DNA of 48,984 nucleotides from JBGAPI01 sp044221335 (lineage in GTDB: Bacteria; Pseudomonadota; Gammaproteobacteria; Xanthomonadales; Ahniellaceae). The stretch is from assembly GCA_044221335.1 (NCBI GenBank), contig JBGAPI010000039.1, positions 1-48,984 of the forward strand, in the 5' to 3' direction. Positions 35,130 to 44,146 of this stretch are shown here, one piece after another (the stretch's first letter is position 1; each line of letters starts with the position of its first letter). Made by a program: the position numbers and the translations under genes. The notes beneath the pieces were generated by a model. The model was not told the origin of the DNA. It was given only the letters and a program-made list of their open reading frames with translations, and searched no databases.

Positions 35130-35899
35130 TGATCCATCCCAGCGCGATCATCGACCCCTCGGCGCGGATCGGCAGCGGCGTCAGCATCGGCCCGTTCTGC
35201 GTGATCGGCGCCGGCGTCGAGATCGGTGACGGCTGCGTGATCGGGCCGCACGTGGTGATCGACGGCCCGACGAAGATCGGCCGCAACAACCGCTTCTACC
35301 AGTTCTCCTCGATCGGCGCGGGTCCGCAGGACAAGAAGTTCGCCGACGAGCCGACGACGCTGACGATCGGCGACGACAACATGATCCGCGAGTTCGTCAC
35401 GATCAACCGCGGCACGGTGCAGGACCTCGGGACCACGACGATCGGCAACAAGAACTGGATCATGGCCTACGTGCACATCGCCCACGACTGCACGGTCGGC
35501 AACAACGTGATCTTCGCCAACGCGGCTTCGCTGGCCGGCCATGTGAAGGTCGACGACTTCGTGATCCTCGGCGGTTTCACCCTGGTACACCAGTTCTGCC
35601 AGGTCGGCGCCCACGCGTTCACCTCGATGGGCTCGATCATCAACCGCGACGTGCCGCCGTTCGTCACCGTCGCGGGCAACATGGCCGAGCCCAAGGGCAT
35701 CAACAGCGAGGGATTGAAGCGGCGTGGCTTCTCGTCCAAGCGGATCATGGACATCAAGCGCGGCTACCGCACTCTGTACAAGTCCGGTCTCGGCCTCGCG
35801 GAGGCCCGCGCCGAGCTCGCCCGCGCGGCCGACGAGGCGCCGGACATCTCGCTGATGCTCGAGTTCATCGATCGCTCGGAGCGCTCGTTGATTCGGTAG
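35129..35899 (+). CDS. lpxA: UDP-N-acetylglucosamine acyltransferase
   Basis: LpxA catalyses the first step of lipid A synthesis, O-acylation of UDP-GlcNAc. The 256-residue trimeric protein is a left-handed beta-helix with hexapeptide repeats from residue 3, the catalytic H119 in HIAHDCTVGNN, the ruler region VHQFCQVGAHAF, and the C-terminal helical domain with GFSSKRIMDIKRGYRTLYKSG. The start at 35129 (TGATG) overlaps fabZ. lpxB normally follows at once, but here a 319-bp repeat region separates them. Confidence 0.97.
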   Translation: MIHPSAIIDPSARIGSGVSIGPFCVIGAGVEIGDGCVIGPHVVIDGPTKIGRNNRFYQFSSIGAGPQDKKFADEPTTLTIGDDNMIREFVTINRGTVQDLGTTTIGNKNWIMAYVHIAHDCTVGNNVIFANAASLAGHVKVDDFVILGGFTLVHQFCQVGAHAFTSMGSIINRDVPPFVTVAGNMAEPKGINSEGLKRRGFSSKRIMDIKRGYRTLYKSGLGLAEARAELARAADEAPDISLMLEFIDRSERSLIR

Positions 35900-35907
35900 C
35901 TTCTGGG

Positions 35908-36184
35908 CTGAGGACTGAGGACTGAGGACTGAAGGTTGGGTGCGTCCTGGACGCGCCGGCGATGAGGCTCGATCCGGGGCTCGGCGCTCCGGGAACAGAC
36001 TGGCGACATCCCCCCGTCATTGCGAGGAGGAGCGCAGCGACGACGAAGCAATCCAGCGCCTTTGCTTTGGCTCCGGCGCGATGAAGAGCGAAGGCGCTGG
36101 ATCGCTTCGCAGCGCTCGCAATGACGGGCGGCAGATTTTCTGAGCCCCAGGCGCCAAGTCCTGAGCCCTGAGCCCTGAGTCCCC
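35908..36184. repeat. Composite repeat element between lpxA and lpxB with heptamer borders
   Basis: The 319-nt gap (35900-36218) holds no gene. Three tandem CTGAGGA heptamers at 35908-35928 and three CTGAG-CC/TC heptamers at 36161-36181 border it like a frame. Inside lies the large inverted repeat listed separately. This looks like a dispersed mosaic repeat inserted into the lipid A operon. Confidence 0.6.
36015..36126. repeat. Long inverted repeat with CGTCATTGCGAG ends
   Basis: The ends CGTCATTGCGAG (36015-36026) and CTCGCAATGACG (36115-36126) are perfect complements. The inner arms are imperfect complements around AATCCAGCGCCTTTG and GCGCTGGATCGCTTCG, giving a cruciform or RNA hairpin of about 112 nt. 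Repeats with CGTCATTGCGAG termini are common interspersed elements in many bacteria. A transcript reading through from lpxA would form this hairpin ahead of lpxB. Confidence 0.75.
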
Positions 36185-36218
36185 AAACGAACGATTCGCG
36201 AACTCCACGACGTCGCCG

Positions 36219-37445
36219 ATGCCCTCAACCTCCGCCGACGCCCAACGCCCCCTCCGCATCGCCCTCGTTGCCGGCGAAGCCTCCGGCGACCAGCTCGGCG
36301 GCGGGCTGATCGCGAAGCTGCGCGCGCGCTTTCCCGATGCCGAGTTCGCCGGCATCGGCGGGCCGCTGATGCAGGTGCAGGGGATGGACTGCTGGTGGCC
36401 GGCGGCGGCGCTGTCGGTGATGGGACTGTTCGAAGTCCTGCGCCACCTGCCGCGGCTGCTGCGCCTTCGGCGCGACCTGGTCGTGCGCCTCCTCGACTGG
36501 CGTCCCGACGTGTTCGTCGGGATCGACGCGCCCGACTTCAACCTCGGCGTCGAGCGCCGGCTGAAGCAGGCCGGGATCCGCACGGTGCATTACGTCAGCC
36601 CGTCGATCTGGGCCTGGAAGGAGGGCAGGGCGGCGCGGATCGCCGAGTCCGCCGACCGCGTGCTATGCCTGTTCCCGATGGAGCCGCCGATCTATGCGCG
36701 CCATGGCGTCACGGCCGAGTTCGTCGGACATCCGCTGGCCGAGCGCTTCGCAGCGCTGCCGGATCGGGGCGCCGCGCGCGCCGAGCTCTCCGTCGCGACG
36801 GATCGCCGGGTGCTGGCGCTGCTGCCGGGCAGCCGCATGGGCGAGATCGATCGCCTGTCGGGGACCTTCCTCGGCGCGGCCGCGCGGCTGGCGCGCGAGG
36901 ACGCGCGGCTCGTCGTGCTCGCGCCGATGGCGAATGCCGACTGCCGGCGCCGCTTCGAGCGTCATGTCGATGTGGCACTGCGCGCGCTGGGCGCGGACGA
37001 GGCGGAAGCGCTGCGCGCGGCGCTGACGATCGTCGACGGCCGCTCGCACCTCGTGCTGCGCGCCGCCGATGTCGTGCTGCTGGCCTCCGGAACAGCGGCG
37101 CTGGAAGCGCTGCTCGCGGAGCGGCCGATGGTGGTCGCCTATCGTGTGTCGGCGCTGACCGCCTTCGTGCTGCGGCTGTTCAAGGTCATGAAGAGCCGCT
37201 GGTTCTCGCTGCCCAATGTGCTCGCCGGCCGCGAGCTGGTGCCGGAGCTGATCCAGGAGCGCTGCACCGTGGACGCGATCGCGACGGCGCTGCGCTCGGT
37301 CGCGGCGCCCGGCGCCACGCAGGAGGCGCTGCTCGCCGAGTTCCGCACGATCGCCGCGTGCCTGCGCGCCGACGCCGATGCCGCTTCGGCGCGGCTGGTC
37401 GCCGAGCTCGCGACACCGCCGTCGATGACCCGGGAGCCCGGCTGA
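36219..37445 (+). CDS. lpxB: Lipid-A-disaccharide synthase
   Basis: LpxB joins UDP-diacylglucosamine and lipid X to the lipid A disaccharide at the inner face of the inner membrane. The 408-residue GT-B enzyme shows VAGEASGDQLGG near residue 18, MGLFEVLRHLPRLL, GIDAPDFN, SPSIWAWKEGR, EFVGHPL, LLPGSRMGEI, and the C-terminal ASGTAALEALL and PNVLAGRELVPELIQ segments. Length is normal. The ATG at 36219 lacks a clear ribosome site. Its stop overlaps the rnhB start (TGATG). Confidence 0.97.
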   Translation: MPSTSADAQRPLRIALVAGEASGDQLGGGLIAKLRARFPDAEFAGIGGPLMQVQGMDCWWPAAALSVMGLFEVLRHLPRLLRLRRDLVVRLLDWRPDVFVGIDAPDFNLGVERRLKQAGIRTVHYVSPSIWAWKEGRAARIAESADRVLCLFPMEPPIYARHGVTAEFVGHPLAERFAALPDRGAARAELSVATDRRVLALLPGSRMGEIDRLSGTFLGAAARLAREDARLVVLAPMANADCRRRFERHVDVALRALGADEAEALRAALTIVDGRSHLVLRAADVVLLASGTAALEALLAERPMVVAYRVSALTAFVLRLFKVMKSRWFSLPNVLAGRELVPELIQERCTVDAIATALRSVAAPGATQEALLAEFRTIAACLRADADAASARLVAELATPPSMTREPG

Positions 37446-38029
37446 TGCACGTCGCGGGCGTCGACGAGGCGGGCAGGGGACCGCTGGCGGGGCCGCTGGT
37501 CGTCGCGGCGGTGATCCTCGATCCCGCCCGTCCGATCGTGGGCATCGACGATTCCAAGGTCCTCACGGAGCGCCGGCGCGAACGACTCTTCGATCAGATC
37601 ACCGCCAACGCACTCTGCTTCTCGATCGTAGAGCTCGGCGCAGCCGAGATCGACCGACACAACATTTTCCAGGCGACCCTGATCGGCATGCGTCTCGCCG
37701 TCGAGCGCCTGGCGACGGCTCCGTCCGAGGCCCTGTTCGATGGCAAGCACGTGCCGAAGGGCCTCGCCTGCAGCGGTCGCGCGATCGTCGACGGCGATGC
37801 CACCGAGGCGGCGATCGGCGCCGCGTCGATCCTTGCCAAGGTCCATCGTGACCGCCTGCTGTGTGCGCTCGACGCGCGCTATCCCGACTACGGATTCGCC
37901 CGCCACAAGGGCTATCCGACGGCGGAGCATCTCGCGGCGCTCGACCGCCTGGGACCGTGTCCGGAGCACCGCCGCAGCTTCGCGCCGGTGCGTGCACGGC
38001 TCGCGCCGGGCCTGTTTCCGTCGTCCTAG
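37445..38029 (+). CDS. rnhB: Ribonuclease HII
   Basis: RNase HII removes ribonucleotides misplaced in DNA and RNA of RNA-DNA hybrids. The 194-residue protein has the acidic catalytic set: D7-E8 in GVDEAGRGPLAG, the Asp of IVDGDA and a later Asp in the ARYPDYGFARHKGYP region, together with GIDDSK and IGAASILAKVHRD. Length is typical. It is coupled to lpxB by TGATG. In many relatives dnaE follows; here two giant secreted-protein genes follow instead. Confidence 0.97.
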   Translation: MHVAGVDEAGRGPLAGPLVVAAVILDPARPIVGIDDSKVLTERRRERLFDQITANALCFSIVELGAAEIDRHNIFQATLIGMRLAVERLATAPSEALFDGKHVPKGLACSGRAIVDGDATEAAIGAASILAKVHRDRLLCALDARYPDYGFARHKGYPTAEHLAALDRLGPCPEHRRSFAPVRARLAPGLFPSS

Positions 38030-38064
38030 GGCGGGCTCTGCCCGCCATCGCGAGGCGTCGCCTG

Positions 38065-38110
38065 GTCACGGACATTTCCTACCGTGACACGATGGCGGCC
38101 AGGGGCCGCC
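38065..38110. other. Two dyads after rnhB
   Basis: GTCACGG at 38065-38071 pairs with CCGTGAC at 38082-38088, and GGCGGCC at 38094-38100 pairs with GGCCGCC at 38104-38110. No T tract follows. They could weakly terminate the lipid A operon or be operator sites for the following gene. Confidence 0.35.
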
Positions 38111-38149
38111 CTGCGATATACCTCGCGTTAGCATGTCCGTGCTGCGCTC

Positions 38150-38180
38150 TGACATGAAATTTGCGCAAACCGCTGATAAT
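38150..38180 (+). promoter_or_regulatory. Possible promoter of the Calx-beta protein gene
   Basis: GATAAT at 38175-38180 is a good -10 box in an AT-richer patch. The best -35 candidate, TGACAT at 38150-38155, is 19 bp away, which is longer than ideal. A transcript from here would begin near 38187 and supports translation from the ATG at 38217 rather than an upstream codon. Confidence 0.35.
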
Positions 38181-38216
38181 CTGGTCGGCCGTACCGCTCC
38201 CAGAATCGACCAGCAC

Positions 38217-41200
38217 ATGAGTCTTTGGATCCGTCGTGTCGCGGCTGTCGCCGCAGTGTGCCTCGTAGCGCCGCTCGGCCATGCCCAGGTGTCGATCACC
38301 GGTTTCGGGTCCCCGTACACGCAGAATTTCGACTCGCTGGGCGCGACGGGTGCGGCCTGGGCCGACAACACGACGATTCCGGGCTGGTACGCGCAGTTTT
38401 CGGCGAACGCCGCCAATCCGACGACCTATCTCGCGGGAACCGGAAGCACGAATTCCGGTGGCCTGTACAGCTTCGGCAGTGCCACGGTCCCGGCGGACCG
38501 TGCCCTCGGTTCGGTCGCCTCCGGCACCCCCGGCAACATCTTTACCGCGATCCGACTGGTGAACAACACCGGCAGCACGATCAGTTCGCTCAACATCGCG
38601 TTCACGGGAGAGCAGTGGCGCGACGGCGGCCCCACTCCTGCCGTCGCGCAGACGCTGGCGTTCCAGTACCAGGTTGCCAACGCGGGCGTCATTTCCGATG
38701 CCAGCACTCCGACGGGTGGTTGGACGGGTGTCAGCGCGCTCGATTTCGTCAGCCCCACGTTCAGCTCGACCGCCACTGCACTCGACGGCAACGCCGCCGC
38801 GAACCGAAGCGCGAAGTCGATGACGGTCGCCATGACGATCGCCCCCGGCCAGGAAGTCTGGCTGCGCTGGCAAGACCTCAACGACGCCAGCAATGACCAT
38901 GGACTGGCGATCGACGACTTCTCGGTCAGTGCCAACGCCGCCGTCATCCCGGTGCTGACGATCGACCCGGCCAGCATCACCGAGGGCGACGTCGGATGTG
39001 CCAGCGGCAGCACCGCGCTGAACTTCACCGTGCATGCCGACGTCGCTCCGGTCGGCAACCTCGGCTTCACCTTCAGCACCACCGACGGCAGCGCCACTTC
39101 GGGCGCCGATTTCACCTCGACGGGCACCGGTTCGATCGCCTCCGGCAGCACCACCGGCACCGCGACCGTGCAGGTCACCTGCGACAATCGGGTCGAGGGC
39201 GATGAGAGCTTCACGATCAACCTCACCGGCGGCGGCGCCTATACGCTGGGTTCGCCCAGCAGCGCGACCGGCACCATCGTCGACGACGACGTCGCGCAGG
39301 TGATGATCTCCGACGTCAGCGCCGACGAAGGCAACAGCAGCAGCAGCAATTTCAATTTCGTCGTGTCGCTCGCCAACGGCAAGCTCGCCGGCACCGGCGG
39401 CGTGACCCTGCAGGTCGACACCGCCGACGGCTCGGCCAGCGCCGGTTCGGACTACACCGCGATCGCCACCGGCAGCGTGAGCATTCTCGCCGGGCAGAAT
39501 TCCGCCACGGTCAGTGTCCCGGTTGCCGGCGACGTCGGCGTCGAGACCGACGAGACCTTCTTCGTCAATCTCTCCAACGTCACCGGGCTGCTGGCGAGCA
39601 TCAGCGACGGCCAGGGGCTCGGCACCATCGTCAACGACGACACCGGCGTTCCGCCGACCGTCAGCATCGCCGACGCCAGCATCACCGAGGGCAACAGCGG
39701 CACCTCGACGCTGAACTTCACCGTGACCGTCACCGGCAACCCGACCGGCGACGTCAGCCTCACCGTGAACACCAGCGGCGGCTCCGCGACCACGCCTTCC
39801 GACTACACCGCGATCAGCAACCAGACGCTGTCGATCCCGGTCAGCGCCTTCGGTGTCGGTGGCGCGACCGCGCAGGTGTCGGTGAGCATCAACGGCGACA
39901 CCCAGGTCGAGTCCGACGAGACCTTCAACGTCGTGCTGTCCAATCCGGTCAACGCGACGATCAGCAGCGGCACCGCGATCGGCACCATCCTCAACGACGA
40001 CGTGCTGCCGGTGGTGACGCTGTCCGGCGGCGCCGTGCTCGAGGGCAACGGGGGCACTCAGGTGCTGAATTTCACCGTCACCGCGACCGGCACGCCGAGC
40101 GGCGACATCACGCTGGTCGCCAACACGGCCGACGGCAGCGCGACCGCGGGCAGCGACTACACCGCGGTAGTCAGTCAGACGGTCACGATCCCGGCGGCCT
40201 CGTTCAGCGGCGGTGTCGCCACGGCGCAGGTGCCGGTGACGATCAGCGGCGATACCGTGGTCGAGCCGAACGAGAGCTTCACGCTGACCCTGAGTGCGCC
40301 GGTCAACGCGACGATCGACACCGCGACCGCGAGCGGCACGATCCGCAACGACGACGCCTATCCGCAGCTGTCGATCGCCGACGCGGCGATCGTCGAAGGC
40401 AATTCCGGCACCAGCGTGCTCAACTTCACCGTCGCCGCGACGGGCACGCCGAGCGGCGACATCACCTTCAAGGCCAACACCGCCGGCATCACGGCCGACG
40501 GCAACGTCGACTACGACGAGCTGGTGAACCTGGTGGTCACCATTCCGGCCGCCTCGTTCAGTGCCGGCACGGCCACCGTGCAGGTGCCGGTCACCATCCA
40601 CGGCGACACCGCCGTGGAGTCCGACGAAACGTTCAGCCTCAGCATCACGACTCCCGTCAACGCGGACGTCATCAGCGGCAGCGACATCGCCACCGGCACG
40701 ATCCAGAACGACGACGCCGCGCCGTCGCTGACGATCGCCGATGCGAGCATCGTGGAAGGCAACAGCGGTACCTCGACGCTGAACTTCACCGTGACCGCGA
40801 CCGGCACGCCGGGCGGCGACATCAGCTTCACCGTCGACACGGTCGACGACACCGCGGTGGCCGGCATGGATTACACCGCCCTCGTCGGTCAGGTCGTGAC
40901 CCTCCCGGCCGCGTCGTTCAGCGGCGGCACCGCCAGCGTGCAGGTGCCGGTGACCATCCTCGGCGACACCGTGGTCGAGCCGAACGAGAGCTTCGTGGTC
41001 GCGCTGTCGAATCCGGTCAATGCGACGATCGCGAGCGGCGACGCCACCGGCACCATCACCAACGACGACACCTTCCCGACCGTGTCGATCGCCTCCGCCA
41101 GCATCGCGGAAGGCAACAGCGGCACCGCCGTGCTGAACTTCACCGTGACCGCGACCGGCGCACCGAGCGGCGACATCACGCTGACGGCCAACACGGCCGA

Positions 41201-44060
41201 CGGCAGTGCGACCGCCGGCAGCGACTACGTGGCGCTGTCCGCCCAGACCGTGACGATCCCGGCCGCGTCGTTCAGTGGCAGCAGCGCGACCGTGCAGGTG
41301 CCGGTGACGATCAACGGCGACAGCACGATCGAGCCGAACGAAACCTTCACCATCACGCTGTCGGCGCCGGTCAACGCGGTCCTCGGTACTGCCACCGCCA
41401 CCGGCACCATCGCCAACGACGACGCGTCGCTGTCGATCGCCAGTCCTGCGGCGATCACGGAAGGCAACACCGGCAGCACCCCGCTGAACTTCACGGTCAC
41501 GCTGTCGACCGCGCTCGCGACCGACGTCGCGTTCACCGCGACCACCGCGAACGGCACCGCCACCGGCGGCGCCTCGTCGCCGGCCGACTACGGCACGCTC
41601 GCCGCCGCGCCCTTCACGATCACCGCCGGCACCACCAGCGCGACGGTCCCGGTGGCGATCTTCGGCGACGTGACGGTCGAGAGCACCGAGACCTTCACGG
41701 TGTCGATCGCGACCTCGGCCGGCGGCGTCACCGTCAGCGGCGGCCCGGCGACCGGCACGATCCTCGACGACGACATCGCCAGCACGCCGATCTCGCAGGT
41801 GCAGGGCAGCGCGGCGACCTCGACGCTGGTCGGGCAGAACGTGACGGTCAACGCCATCGTGACCGCGCGCGTCGCCGACGGCTTCTACGTGCAGTCGGCG
41901 GACGCCGATGCCGATGCCGATCCGAACACCTCCGAGGGCCTGTTCGTGTTCACCGGCAGCGCGCCGTCCGCGAGCATCGACCGCGGTGTGCGGATCGCCG
42001 TCGGCGGCACCGTCGCCGAGGCGTCCTCCGCCAGCGGCAATGGTGGCCAGACCGTGACCCAGCTGGTGGCGCCGCTGACGCTGAATGTGCTGTCGAGCGG
42101 CAATCCGCTGCCGACGCCGGTCGACCTCACGACCTCGCTGCCGGCCGCGAACGGCGGCATCGCCCAGCTCGAGCGGCTGGAGAACATGCGGGTGCGGGTA
42201 CCGGCCTTCACCGTCGTCGGCGCGTCCGAGGGCACGGTCGACGAGGTCAACGCGTCCGCCACGAGCACGGGCCGCTTCGTCGGCGTGGTCAGCGGCGTCG
42301 CGCGCCCGTTCCGCGAGTCCGGCCTCGCGCCGGAAGACTTCGCGGCCGGCGGTTATGCCGCGCCGATTCCGGCGGCCGACGGCAATCCGGAGCGCATCGC
42401 GGTCGACAGTATCCGCCAGCGCAGTGTCGCCGATGTGCCGCGCGCCGCGATCGAGGTCGATTCCGGTGCGGCGCTCGCGAACCTCACCGGCGTGCTCGAC
42501 TACAACCGCCGCGGCTTCCGGCTGTCGCTCGACACCGGCGCCTTCGCGGCACCGACCGGCGGCATGCTGCCGGTCGCGACCACCGCGCCGGCGGCTCGTG
42601 AGGTCACCGTCGGCAACTACGACCTTGGCCGCTTCCTCAATGCGACGTCCGGCGACGGTTCGGCGGTGACGCTGACCGGAAGCGCCTACATGGGTCGGCT
42701 CGACAAGGCCGCGATCGGCATCGTCGACTATCTCAATGCGCCGGACATTCTCGGCGTCGAGGGGGTGGAGAACTACAGTACGCTGCTCGACCTTTCTGCG
42801 GCGATCAGCAACTACGCCACGGCCCATTCGCTGCCGGATCCGCGTTACCTGCCGCGTCTGGACGCGGGGACTGATTCCGAGACCCAGGTCGGCTTCCTGA
42901 TGAAGCAGTCGATCGTCACGGGCACTACGCCTCGCGTCAGCGAGGTGGGGCACTTCCCGCTGGCGTACAACGACAAACTGTTGTGCCCGGACAACTCGCA
43001 GACGGGCGAGCTGTTGAACAACCCGCCGGCCCTCTACGTCGACACGGTAGTGCACACCGCGGCCGGCGCCAGCTACGCGCTGACGGCGATCGTTGCCCGG
43101 CTGCTGCCGGAAGACAACATCAACAGCACGGCGCCCGCCACGATCAGCTGCTTCGGTACCCTCGGCAACCAGGTCCGGCGCACCCGTCAGCAACAGGCGG
43201 CGTCGCTGGCCGCGGTGGTGCAGGGCATGCAGGTCGCCGCGCCGGGGCGCCGGATCGTCGTGCTCGGCGGCTTCAACGCAAGCGAGCTCAATGACGGCTG
43301 GGCCGACACCGTCGGCACGGTCGCCGGCGTGCCGTCTGCAGACAACACCACGGTGGTGCCGGCGGACGGCGCCGACCTGGTGCAGCCGGACCTCATCGTG
43401 CAGGACGCGCAGGGAGCCGCGGCCGAGCGTTACTCCGAGGTCGTCGACGGCAACGCCCAGGCCACCAGCCACCTGCTGATCGGCAGCGCCGCGGTCGCCT
43501 CCGTGGTGACGAAGCGGGTGGAGCGCGCGCGGATCAACGCGGACTTCGGCGAGGCCGCGTGGCATAGCGCAGCCGGAATGCCGATGCGCGTGTCCGGCCA
43601 CGATCCGCTGCTCGCGTTCCTCGAGCCGGAGGCGTTCTACGTCGCGGACCTCACGGTCAGCGGCAGTGCGACGCCGAACCCCGTGAATGCAGGCGCCGTG
43701 GTGGCTTATCAGCTCTCGGTCCACAACAACGGGAGCGACACCGCGCTGGCGCCGCAGCTGGTCTTCACGCTGCCGGCGAACGCCAGCCTGTCGGGGGCGA
43801 TCTCGCCGCCGGCCGGCTGGAGCTGCAGCAACACCGGCACGCCGGTGGTGGTGACCTGCAATGCCGCGAGCCTCGCCAACGGCGCGACCGCGATCTTCAC
43901 GATCAACGTGACGATCCCGGTGTCGGCGAGCGGGACCGTGACGGCGCCGGCGTCGATGTCGGCGCACAGCACCGACCTCGTCAACGGCAATTCGTCGGCG
44001 AACATCGATGTGGTCGTTACCGCGGCGGCAAGCCTGCTGTTCAAGGACGGCTTCGAGTGA
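38217..44060 (+). CDS. Giant secreted Calx-beta protein with degenerate ExeM/NucH-type nuclease domain and DGFE tail
   Basis: This 1947-residue exported protein starts with a signal peptide (SLWIRRVAAVAAVCLVAPLGHA). Residues about 23-240 form a domain shared with the next gene (YTQNFDSL, GEQWRDGG, IDDFS). Eight Calx-beta domains follow (about 243-1187), each with an xxEGNSG start and an NDD/DDD end that bind calcium. Next come an OB-fold-like region of extracellular nucleases (1189-1400), an endonuclease/exonuclease/phosphatase-type domain (about 1430-1800), one DUF11 repeat (from 1809) and the tail LLFKDGFE. In the nuclease domain the metal-binding residues are lost: G1516 replaces Glu, G1685 replaces Asp in GGFNA, and G1794 replaces Asp before H1795. 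It is probably a catalytically dead, structural or matrix-binding paralogue of its neighbour. The start at 38217 begins the signal peptide. Confidence 0.88.
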   Translation: MSLWIRRVAAVAAVCLVAPLGHAQVSITGFGSPYTQNFDSLGATGAAWADNTTIPGWYAQFSANAANPTTYLAGTGSTNSGGLYSFGSATVPADRALGSVASGTPGNIFTAIRLVNNTGSTISSLNIAFTGEQWRDGGPTPAVAQTLAFQYQVANAGVISDASTPTGGWTGVSALDFVSPTFSSTATALDGNAAANRSAKSMTVAMTIAPGQEVWLRWQDLNDASNDHGLAIDDFSVSANAAVIPVLTIDPASITEGDVGCASGSTALNFTVHADVAPVGNLGFTFSTTDGSATSGADFTSTGTGSIASGSTTGTATVQVTCDNRVEGDESFTINLTGGGAYTLGSPSSATGTIVDDDVAQVMISDVSADEGNSSSSNFNFVVSLANGKLAGTGGVTLQVDTADGSASAGSDYTAIATGSVSILAGQNSATVSVPVAGDVGVETDETFFVNLSNVTGLLASISDGQGLGTIVNDDTGVPPTVSIADASITEGNSGTSTLNFTVTVTGNPTGDVSLTVNTSGGSATTPSDYTAISNQTLSIPVSAFGVGGATAQVSVSINGDTQVESDETFNVVLSNPVNATISSGTAIGTILNDDVLPVVTLSGGAVLEGNGGTQVLNFTVTATGTPSGDITLVANTADGSATAGSDYTAVVSQTVTIPAASFSGGVATAQVPVTISGDTVVEPNESFTLTLSAPVNATIDTATASGTIRNDDAYPQLSIADAAIVEGNSGTSVLNFTVAATGTPSGDITFKANTAGITADGNVDYDELVNLVVTIPAASFSAGTATVQVPVTIHGDTAVESDETFSLSITTPVNADVISGSDIATGTIQNDDAAPSLTIADASIVEGNSGTSTLNFTVTATGTPGGDISFTVDTVDDTAVAGMDYTALVGQVVTLPAASFSGGTASVQVPVTILGDTVVEPNESFVVALSNPVNATIASGDATGTITNDDTFPTVSIASASIAEGNSGTAVLNFTVTATGAPSGDITLTANTADGSATAGSDYVALSAQTVTIPAASFSGSSATVQVPVTINGDSTIEPNETFTITLSAPVNAVLGTATATGTIANDDASLSIASPAAITEGNTGSTPLNFTVTLSTALATDVAFTATTANGTATGGASSPADYGTLAAAPFTITAGTTSATVPVAIFGDVTVESTETFTVSIATSAGGVTVSGGPATGTILDDDIASTPISQVQGSAATSTLVGQNVTVNAIVTARVADGFYVQSADADADADPNTSEGLFVFTGSAPSASIDRGVRIAVGGTVAEASSASGNGGQTVTQLVAPLTLNVLSSGNPLPTPVDLTTSLPAANGGIAQLERLENMRVRVPAFTVVGASEGTVDEVNASATSTGRFVGVVSGVARPFRESGLAPEDFAAGGYAAPIPAADGNPERIAVDSIRQRSVADVPRAAIEVDSGAALANLTGVLDYNRRGFRLSLDTGAFAAPTGGMLPVATTAPAAREVTVGNYDLGRFLNATSGDGSAVTLTGSAYMGRLDKAAIGIVDYLNAPDILGVEGVENYSTLLDLSAAISNYATAHSLPDPRYLPRLDAGTDSETQVGFLMKQSIVTGTTPRVSEVGHFPLAYNDKLLCPDNSQTGELLNNPPALYVDTVVHTAAGASYALTAIVARLLPEDNINSTAPATISCFGTLGNQVRRTRQQQAASLAAVVQGMQVAAPGRRIVVLGGFNASELNDGWADTVGTVAGVPSADNTTVVPADGADLVQPDLIVQDAQGAAAERYSEVVDGNAQATSHLLIGSAAVASVVTKRVERARINADFGEAAWHSAAGMPMRVSGHDPLLAFLEPEAFYVADLTVSGSATPNPVNAGAVVAYQLSVHNNGSDTALAPQLVFTLPANASLSGAISPPAGWSCSNTGTPVVVTCNAASLANGATAIFTINVTIPVSASGTVTAPASMSAHSTDLVNGNSSANIDVVVTAAASLLFKDGFE
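38943..41776 (+). repeat. Eight tandem Calx-beta coding repeats
   Basis: Units of roughly 340-360 nt repeat inside the giant gene. Stretches such as CTGAACTTCACCGTGACCG, and the codons for EGNSGT, DYTA, TIPAASFSG and NDD, recur almost unchanged. Units 3-7 are the most alike, which suggests recent duplication or gene conversion. Assemblies may collapse here. Confidence 0.8.
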
Positions 44061-44106
44061 CTGGGATCCGGCTCCGCGATCGGGGTCGGTGCAGAATGAG
44101 TGGCGG

Positions 44107-44122
44107 CGCGGCGTGGGCCGCG
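44107..44122 (+). other. Hairpin between the two giant genes
   Basis: CGCGGC-GTGG-GCCGCG is a perfect 6-bp stem with a four-base loop in the 86-nt gap. It has no T tract and lies 9 nt before the GGAGG of the next gene, so it may modulate translation of that gene or define an mRNA end. Confidence 0.3.
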
Positions 44123-44146
44123 TCGGGTGAACGGAGGATGGGGATC

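Noticed and set aside
35908..36181. Short spaced repeats that might be a CRISPR array
   Set aside because: The repeats are heptamers in direct tandem without spacers, and there are no cas genes nearby.
38943..41776. Regular repeats that might be a CRISPR or non-coding satellite
   Set aside because: The period is about 350 nt, the frame stays open, and each unit encodes a Calx-beta domain.
38079..43967. Open frame of 1962 codons on the minus strand
   Set aside because: It is antisense to the Calx-beta gene, and its repeats only mirror the sense repeats. The plus strand has a signal peptide, Calx-beta motifs and a natural end.
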